A stretch of 10,594 nucleotides of DNA from Candidatus Omnitrophota bacterium (lineage in GTDB: Bacteria; Omnitrophota; Gorgyraeia; DTHP01): NCBI GenBank assembly GCA_023818555.1, contig JAMWCG010000021.1, positions 1-10,594 on the forward strand, given 5' to 3'. A program made the translations under genes and the position numbers. This document shows, one piece after another, positions 5,876-10,594 of the stretch. The number at the start of each line of letters is the position of its first letter. Positions within the stretch are counted from its first letter, which is position 1. A model generated the notes under the pieces. It worked only from the letters and a program-made list of their open reading frames with translations. It ran no database searches and was not told the origin of the DNA.

Positions 5876-7141
5876 TCATTCCTTTACTCTCCAAATCCTT
5901 GCTCCCAGTTTAGCTAATTTTTTTTCCATTGCCTCATAGCCACGGTCAAGATGATAAATGCGTGAAATCTCGGTTTTTCCTTTGGCTACAAGGCCGGCGA
6001 GAACTAAAGCAGCGGAAGCTCTCAAGTCAGAAGCCATTACGGGAGCACCGCTTAATTTTTTTACTCCCTTCACAATAGCTGATGCTCCTTCCAACATAAT
6101 CTCTGCTCCCATACGATTCAGTTCCGCTACATGCATAAATCTATCCGGATAAATCTTCTCGGTAATTACAGAAATCCCCTCTGTAACCGTCATCAACGAC
6201 ATCATCTGAGCTTGCATATCGGTAGGAAAACCAGGGTAAGGTAAGGTGGTAACTTCTACCGGCCGCAATTTCCCCCTCCTGCTCACCCTGAGCTCTTCTC
6301 TCTGCAGGGTTATTTCTACTCCTGCCTCCTGCAATTTATCAATCACTGCCCCCAGATGTTCAATCTGTGCCGATTTTAATCTTATATCACCTCCGGTAAT
6401 TGCTCCCGCAATCATATAAGTTCCTGCTTCTATACGGTCAGGAATCACTGAATAATCCGCTCCCTTCAATTCTTTCACTCCTTCAATTTCCAAAATGTGC
6501 GTAGCTATTCCCTTTATCTTGGCTCCCATTTTGAGTAAAAAATTTGCTAAATCAATTATCTCTGGTTCAGAGGCAGCATTTTCTATAAGCGTTTTACCTT
6601 TGGCTAATACCGCAGCCATCATTACATTAGCGGTCCCCAAAACAGAAGAACCAAACGGACCACCTAAATAAATCCGCGCTCCCTTAAGTTGTTTTGCTTT
6701 TGCTACTACATATCCATGTTCAATGCTAATCTCACCACCCAGAGCAGATAATCCTTTGAGATGAAGGTCTATCGGCCGATGGCCAATAACACATCCTCCC
6801 GGCAGAGAAACTTTAGCCCTGTGTAGTTTGGATAAGAGAGGACCGAGCACACAGACCGAAGCGCGCATCGTTTTTACTAACTGGTAAGGCGCAATGTACT
6901 TTCTCTGTTTTACCCGGGGTTCAACAAAAACCGTGTAATTGCTCCACTCTGCCTTTATCCCCAGGGCCTTAAGAAGCTTAATCATCGTATGGATATCCCG
7001 TAAGGGCGGAACATTTCTAATTACGCAAGGTTCATCGGTAAGTAGGGAGGCAGCCATAATAGGAAGACAGGAATTCTTTGCCCCGCTGATTTCTACCTCC
7101 CCCTTTAGTGGTTTTCCTCCTTCAATAACAAGTTTCTCCAT
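5876..7141 (-). CDS. murA: UDP-N-acetylglucosamine 1-carboxyvinyltransferase
   Basis: 421 aa, full length. A cytoplasmic enzyme that transfers enolpyruvate from PEP to UDP-GlcNAc, the first committed step of peptidoglycan synthesis, so the organism probably has a murein wall. Lys22 in SGAKNS matches the conserved substrate-binding lysine. The catalytic cysteine (E. coli Cys115) is Cys117 in SLPGGCVIGHRPIDLH; having Cys rather than Asp there predicts sensitivity to fosfomycin. GAKI, IPDRIEAGTYM and PGFPTDMQAQMM are typical of the two inside-out alpha/beta domains, and the C-terminal LDRGYEAMEKKLAKLGA is conserved. The ATG at 7141 follows AAGGG at 6 bases, 15 bases after prmC. A murA next to the rho-prfA-prmC group is a known bacterial arrangement. 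Confidence 0.97.
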   Translation of the reverse strand: MEKLVIEGGKPLKGEVEISGAKNSCLPIMAASLLTDEPCVIRNVPPLRDIHTMIKLLKALGIKAEWSNYTVFVEPRVKQRKYIAPYQLVKTMRASVCVLGPLLSKLHRAKVSLPGGCVIGHRPIDLHLKGLSALGGEISIEHGYVVAKAKQLKGARIYLGGPFGSSVLGTANVMMAAVLAKGKTLIENAASEPEIIDLANFLLKMGAKIKGIATHILEIEGVKELKGADYSVIPDRIEAGTYMIAGAITGGDIRLKSAQIEHLGAVIDKLQEAGVEITLQREELRVSRRGKLRPVEVTTLPYPGFPTDMQAQMMSLMTVTEGISVITEKIYPDRFMHVAELNRMGAEIMLEGASAIVKGVKKLSGAPVMASDLRASAALVLAGLVAKGKTEISRIYHLDRGYEAMEKKLAKLGARIWRVKE

Positions 7142-7156
7142 CTTTATCCCTTTTTC

Positions 7157-8050
7157 TTATCGGCCTAAGACTGCCACCCTTTCTATCCCCCGATAATCCT
7201 TGACAAAGTTTAATTTATTAAATTGGGATTGAGAAAAAATATTTTCTATAGATTTTTTTTGCCCAAAACCAATCTCCATAACCAATGCTCCCTCTTCTCT
7301 TAAATAGCGTGGCGCCTCTCTAATTATCTTTTCAATATAAAAAAGACCATTCTCTCCTCCATCCCAAGAAAGAGGTGGTTCAAATTTGACTTCTCTGGGT
7401 AAAGATTCTCTCTCGGAATTAGGAATGTAAGGAGGATTAGAGACAATTATTTCAAATTGGGAAATATAAAATGTGGAAGGTGGGAAAAGGTCTGCCTGGA
7501 CAAATTCTATTTTATCTTCGGTTTTATTCAACCAGGCATTCCTTCTGGCTATTTTTAGAGCAAAAGGTGAAATATCTGTAGCAATTATTTTAACATTGGA
7601 GATAAATTTTGCTAAAGAGATAGCGATGCATCCTGAACCCGTTCCGATGTCCAACAATTTAACCATTTTGCCATTTAACCTTTCAATTATACTTATCACT
7701 GTCTCTACGAGAATTTCTGTTTCCGGGCGGGGGATAAAAACACCCGGTAAAACTATAAAGAATAAACCATAAAACTCTGTATTTTTGATTATATACTGAA
7801 GAGGGTATCCTTCTTCAGCCCTTTTTTTTACCAGAGAAATAAATTCTTCACCCATTTCTTCCCCTACTTCTGTTTCCCTTTCTAAATAAATCTGGAAGCG
7901 TTTTTTACCGGAAACTAAAGAAAATAATTCCTCAGCATTAACCCGGGGGTTTTCTACACCGTGCTCTTCTAAGTAATGGATGGCCCAGTTTATATATTCC
8001 CCAATCGTAGAAGAGACCAATTTTATCTTTTCAATCTTTCCTGTTTTCAT
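7157..8050 (-). CDS. prmC: Peptide chain release factor N5-glutamine methyltransferase
   Basis: 297 aa, slightly longer than the usual 275-290. Methylates the glutamine of the GGQ motif in RF1 and RF2 using S-adenosylmethionine, raising termination efficiency. An N-terminal helical domain (TIGEYINWAIHYL, about 15-27) is followed by FIPRPETEILVE (105-116), the AdoMet loop LLDIGTGSGCIAISLA (132-147), and the catalytic NPPY at 205-208, which holds the substrate glutamine. The ATG at 8050 has only a weak upstream signal; a TTG about ten codons in would match the usual N-terminus better, so the start is not certain. It sits 24 bases after prfA, the gene of its substrate. Confidence 0.95.
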   Translation of the reverse strand: MKTGKIEKIKLVSSTIGEYINWAIHYLEEHGVENPRVNAEELFSLVSGKKRFQIYLERETEVGEEMGEEFISLVKKRAEEGYPLQYIIKNTEFYGLFFIVLPGVFIPRPETEILVETVISIIERLNGKMVKLLDIGTGSGCIAISLAKFISNVKIIATDISPFALKIARRNAWLNKTEDKIEFVQADLFPPSTFYISQFEIIVSNPPYIPNSERESLPREVKFEPPLSWDGGENGLFYIEKIIREAPRYLREEGALVMEIGFGQKKSIENIFSQSQFNKLNFVKDYRGIERVAVLGR

Positions 8051-8074
8051 TTTCTTATCAGCGTAAAAAATAGC

Positions 8075-9196
8075 CTATCCGACTTCCTCAATTCCCTCAA
8101 CCGGGGCAAGAGTAGCTAATTTATGTTTTAATTTCTCTTCTCTCTCTGCTTTCTGTAAAGCCTTAACTAATTCCGTGAGGTCTCCTTCCAGAACATCTTC
8201 TAATTTATAAAGGGTAAAATTTATGCGGTGGTCGGTTACTCTCCGTTGGGGGAAATTGTAGGTTCTTATCTTTTCACTGCGGTCTCCCGTGCCAATGAAA
8301 CTTTTCCTGGTCTGGTCAATACGGTTCTTCTGTTCTCTTAATTTCAGGTCTAAAAGCCTTGCCTTAAGTACACGCATCGCCTTGGCTCGGTTTTTTATCT
8401 GCGAACGCTCATCCTGGCAGGTGACTACCATATTTGTGGGAAGGTGGGTGATTCTTACCGCAGAATCTGTAGTATTCACCGATTGCCCACCTGGCCCGGA
8501 AGAGCGATACACATCTATGCGGAGATCCTTAGGGTCTATCTCCACTTCTACATCTTCGGGTTCAGGCATCACGACCACCGAAACTGCGGAAGTATGAATT
8601 CTTCCCCCCGCTTCGGTTACCGGCACGCGCTGAACCCGGTGGACCCCCGATTCAAACTTAAATAGACTGTACGCCTCTCTTCCCTGGACTGAGAAGATAA
8701 TCTCCTTAAATCCCCCCAGTTCAGTAGGATGGGAGTCAATGTGTTCAATCTTCAAACCAGAGCGATTGGCAAATTTAGCATACATGCGGTAAAGTTCAGC
8801 CACAAAGAGAGAAGATTCCTGTCCCCCGGTTCCTGCTCTTATTTCCACAATTATATCTCTGCCAGTGTGGGGGTCTTCTCCCTCCAGAAAAAATGTCTCC
8901 AGAGATTCCTCCAAGGTTATCTTTTTCTCTCTAAGTTCCTTCAATTCCTCCTCCACCAGACTTTTTATCTCCTCCCCCTCTGCACTCTTTAGAACTGCCT
9001 GTAATTTTTCCAGTTCTTCACTTATGCGTCTATGTTCCCGAAAACTATTTATGATGGGAGAAAGTTTACTGAGTTCCCGGGAAAGAATCTGATATTTCGT
9101 CTTATCACTGATTGTCTCCGGTTGCGTGAGTTCCTTTTCTATTTCCAGAAATCTTTTTTCCAGTTGCGCAAATTTTTTAAGGATTAATTCATTCAT
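8075..9196 (-). CDS. prfA: Peptide chain release factor 1
   Basis: 373 aa, slightly longer than the common 355-360. Recognises UAA and UAG and triggers release of the finished peptide. The PxT codon-reading motif of RF1 appears as PVT at 192-194 (RF2 would have SPF), and GGQ is at 236-238 in [17 protein letters not shown]. An N-terminal coiled-coil-like domain covers roughly residues 1-105. The usual AGTGGDEA reads AGTGGQES here, a minor variation. The ATG at 9196 overlaps the rpmE stop in an ATGA arrangement, so translation is probably coupled. prmC, whose product methylates Gln238, follows directly. Confidence 0.97.
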   Translation of the reverse strand: MNELILKKFAQLEKRFLEIEKELTQPETISDKTKYQILSRELSKLSPIINSFREHRRISEELEKLQAVLKSAEGEEIKSLVEEELKELREKKITLEESLETFFLEGEDPHTGRDIIVEIRAGTGGQESSLFVAELYRMYAKFANRSGLKIEHIDSHPTELGGFKEIIFSVQGREAYSLFKFESGVHRVQRVPVTEAGGRIHTSAVSVVVMPEPEDVEVEIDPKDLRIDVYRSSGPGGQSVNTTDSAVRITHLPTNMVVTCQDERSQIKNRAKAMRVLKARLLDLKLREQKNRIDQTRKSFIGTGDRSEKIRTYNFPQRRVTDHRINFTLYKLEDVLEGDLTELVKALQKAEREEKLKHKLATLAPVEGIEEVG

Positions 9197-9399
9197 TGAT
9201 TAGTAAGTCCATATTTTTTCTGAAACTTCTCTACCCTTCCGGCAGAATCTACCAGTTTCTGCTTCCCAGTGAAGAAGGGATGACATTTACTACAGATTTC
9301 TATACGGATATTTTGTTTGGTGGAGCGCGTATGGATCACCTCACCACAACTACAGGTGATGGTAGTTTCTTTATATTCCGGATGAATGTCTTTTTTCAT
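9193..9399 (-). CDS. rpmE: Large-subunit ribosomal protein bL31, zinc-binding (C+) type
   Basis: 68 aa, normal length. bL31 bridges the two ribosomal subunits at the central protuberance. Four cysteines at 16, 18, 36 and 39 (CSC...[10 protein letters not shown]) form the zinc site of the C+ form, which many bacteria replace by a zinc-free paralogue under zinc limitation. [14 protein letters not shown] and [14 protein letters not shown] are standard. The start ATG at 9399 follows a strong AAGGGGG five bases upstream and a promoter-like sequence. It overlaps prfA by 4 bases. A rho-rpmE-prfA-prmC order is widespread. Confidence 0.97.
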   Translation of the reverse strand: MKKDIHPEYKETTITCSCGEVIHTRSTKQNIRIEICSKCHPFFTGKQKLVDSAGRVEKFQKKYGLTNQ

Positions 9400-9404
9400 T
9401 TTAT

Positions 9405-9411
9405 CCCCCTT
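9405..9411 (-). promoter_or_regulatory. Ribosome-binding site of rpmE
   Basis: The minus strand carries AAGGGGG five bases before the rpmE ATG. It supports the 9399 start and independent, strong translation of this ribosomal protein. Confidence 0.65.
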
Positions 9412-9431
9412 TTCTTAATAAAATTTTAAAT

Positions 9432-9460
9432 ATTTTATCAAATTATCCTAAATTTTTCAA
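9432..9460 (-). promoter_or_regulatory. Predicted sigma-70 type promoter for rpmE-prfA-prmC-murA
   Basis: In the 114-base rho-rpmE gap, the largest in the window, the minus strand has TTGAAA (9460-9455), a spacer of exactly 17 bases, and TAAAAT (9437-9432). Each hexamer matches five of six consensus bases. Transcription would start near 9425 and give a leader of about 26 bases containing the rpmE Shine-Dalgarno. The region is very AT-rich, so a chance match cannot be excluded. Confidence 0.55.
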
Positions 9461-9462
9461 AC

Positions 9463-9489
9463 AAAATGCCCTCCATCAATATAAGAGGG
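9463..9489 (-). terminator. Weak hairpin with partial U-tract after rho
   Basis: About 24 bases after the rho stop the minus strand reads CCCTC, an 11-base loop, then GAGGG, followed by CATTTTGTTTG. The stem has only five pairs, extendable by two A-T pairs past a mismatch, and the T-run is broken, so it is at best a leaky intrinsic terminator. It lies directly before the predicted rpmE promoter, a sensible place for partial separation of rho from the downstream genes. Confidence 0.35.
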
Positions 9490-9513
9490 TATTTCTACTA
9501 AATTCTTCTCTTA

Positions 9514-10594
9514 TTAGACCTCAAAATCCTCAGTCCTTATGCTCATCAGAAATTCAGCATTGGTTTTTGTCTTAGAGAGTTTGGTAATCAAAAATTGCAT
9601 TGCCTCTTCAGGATTAAGAGTATGGAGAGCTTTGCGAAGAATCCAGATGCGCTTTAATTCCTCCGGGTCAAGTAGTAATTCTTCTCTCCGGGTAGCGGAT
9701 TTGGTAATATCTATCGCCGGATAAATCTTTTTCTGGAATAGTTCCCGGTTGAGTTGGATCTCCATATTACCTGTGCCTTTAAATTCCTCAAAAATCACAT
9801 CATCCATTCTGCTTCCCGTATCTACTAAGGCGGTAGCGATTATAGTGAGACTTCCCCCTTCTTCTGTGCTTCTGGCTGAACCAAAGAAGCGTTTGGGTTT
9901 AATTAAAGCGGTAGCGTCTATACCTCCGGAGAGAACCCTTCCGCTGTGCGGAGCAACCGTATTATAGGCACGGGCTAAACGGGTCATACTATCTAAGAGG
10001 ACAACCACATCCCGTTTATTTTCCACCAAACGCTTTGCTTTTTCCAAAACTATCTCCGCTACCTGAATATGCCTTTCCGCAGGTTCATCAAAGGTGGAAG
10101 AGATTACCTCCGCTTTAACTGAACGCTGCATATCGGTAACCTCCTCAGGACGCTCATCAATGAGGAGAATAATCAGCACTATCTCCGGATAGTTCTGGGT
10201 GATGCTATTGGCAATTTTCTGTAAAAGAATGGTCTTACCACTGTAAGGAGGAGCAACGATTAATCCCCTCTGTCCCATCCCAATGGGTGTAAGCAGGTCA
10301 ATGATACGCGTAGATATTTCCTCCGGTACAGTTTCCAGGATAATTCTTTTCTGGGGATAAAGGGGAGTCAAATTGTCAAAAAATATTTTATCTTTTCTCT
10401 CTTCAGGATTCCCAAAATTTATTGCTTCTACTTTAAGGAGGGCGAAATAGCGTTCATTTTCTTTGGGGGGCCTGATTTGCCCACTTACAATGTCGCCGGT
10501 TTTTAAATCAAATTTCCTTATCTGAGAGGGAGAGATGTATATATCATCCGGAGAAGGTAGATAATTATAGTTGGGACTGCGTAAAAATCCAAAG
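9514..10594 (-). CDS. rho: Transcription termination factor Rho (5' end cut by window edge)
   Basis: A hexameric RNA helicase/ATPase that ends transcription. About 359 C-terminal residues are visible and the frame stays open to the right edge, so the true start is outside; a TTG at 10371 is internal. The first part is the primary RNA-binding domain: [20 protein letters not shown] and then [20 protein letters not shown]. The ATPase core follows: Walker [23 protein letters not shown] with the catalytic Glu, [13 protein letters not shown] (Walker B), the [12 protein letters not shown] stretch, and the arginine-finger region SATRREELL. The Walker A differs from the common APPKAGKT: E. coli Lys181 and Ala182 are Tyr and Ser, while Lys184 and Thr185 are kept. 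A weak hairpin follows the stop. Confidence 0.97.
   Translation of the reverse strand, partial: FGFLRSPNYNYLPSPDDIYISPSQIRKFDLKTGDIVSGQIRPPKENERYFALLKVEAINFGNPEERKDKIFFDNLTPLYPQKRIILETVPEEISTRIIDLLTPIGMGQRGLIVAPPYSGKTILLQKIANSITQNYPEIVLIILLIDERPEEVTDMQRSVKAEVISSTFDEPAERHIQVAEIVLEKAKRLVENKRDVVVLLDSMTRLARAYNTVAPHSGRVLSGGIDATALIKPKRFFGSARSTEEGGSLTIIATALVDTGSRMDDVIFEEFKGTGNMEIQLNRELFQKKIYPAIDITKSATRREELLLDPEELKRIWILRKALHTLNPEEAMQFLITKLSKTKTNAEFLMSIRTEDFEV

Noticed and set aside
10369..10371. TTG at 10371 as the start of Rho
   Set aside because: The frame stays open to the window edge and encodes the conserved RNA-binding domain upstream, so the gene is cut by the window, not short.
1..10594. CRISPR arrays, insertion sequences, defence genes, tRNA or rRNA
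   Set aside because: Nothing with direct repeats, terminal inverted repeats, transposase or nuclease-defence motifs, or RNA-gene features was seen. Nearly all sequence is assigned to conserved housekeeping or folate genes.

Overview
The window is about 97% protein-coding. All 14 recognisable genes lie on the minus strand, so transcription runs from high to low coordinates. Both ends cut a gene: rho at the right edge and a metF-type reductase at the left edge. I see no tRNA, rRNA, CRISPR array, insertion sequence or other mobile element. The sequence is fairly AT-rich, with short gaps and many start/stop overlaps. This suggests a free-living, probably anaerobic bacterium with streamlined operons. 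I cannot name the phylum. The rho-rpmE-prfA-prmC-murA run followed by rpsP-trmD-rplS-rnhB-yraN, with Wood-Ljungdahl methyl-branch genes behind it, would fit an uncultured candidate-phylum lineage such as Omnitrophota or Aerophobota, but that is a guess from gene content.

Layout in transcription order. Block 1 (10594-5876) is information processing and envelope: rho (partial), rpmE (L31), prfA (RF1), prmC (RF glutamine methyltransferase) and murA (first committed step of peptidoglycan synthesis). Block 2 (5847-3505) is a ribosome and tRNA-maturation cluster: rpsP (S16), trmD, rplS (L19), rnhB (RNase HII) and yraN (UPF0102). The rimM gene usually found between rpsP and trmD is absent. Block 3 (3496-1) is folate C1 metabolism: fhs (formate-THF ligase), fchA (methenyl-THF cyclohydrolase), folD (methylene-THF dehydrogenase) and metF (methylene-THF reductase, partial). 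In order these convert formate to methyl-THF, the methyl branch of the Wood-Ljungdahl pathway.

Two promoter-like sequences are visible, one before rpmE (9432-9460) and one with an extended -10 before rplS (4856-4883). A weak hairpin follows rho. The remaining gaps are 31 bases or less, or are overlaps, so the rest is probably co-transcribed.

The most interesting signal is in FolD. The residue aligned with the catalytic lysine of the bifunctional enzyme (E. coli Lys54, human Lys56) is Gln. The essential Asp (E. coli 121, human 125) is Glu. Both human NADP 2'-phosphate contacts (Arg173, Ser197) are replaced, by His and Ile. A dedicated cyclohydrolase gene, fchA, overlaps folD by 4 bases. I infer that FolD here is a dehydrogenase only, possibly NAD(H)-linked, and that FchA does the cyclohydrolase step. 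Other second-look items are unusual active-site residues in TrmD (Gly140 to Cys, Asp169 to Glu), RNase HII (a catalytic Asp to Glu) and the Rho P-loop (Lys181 to Tyr), and long nested overlaps in rplS-rnhB-yraN.
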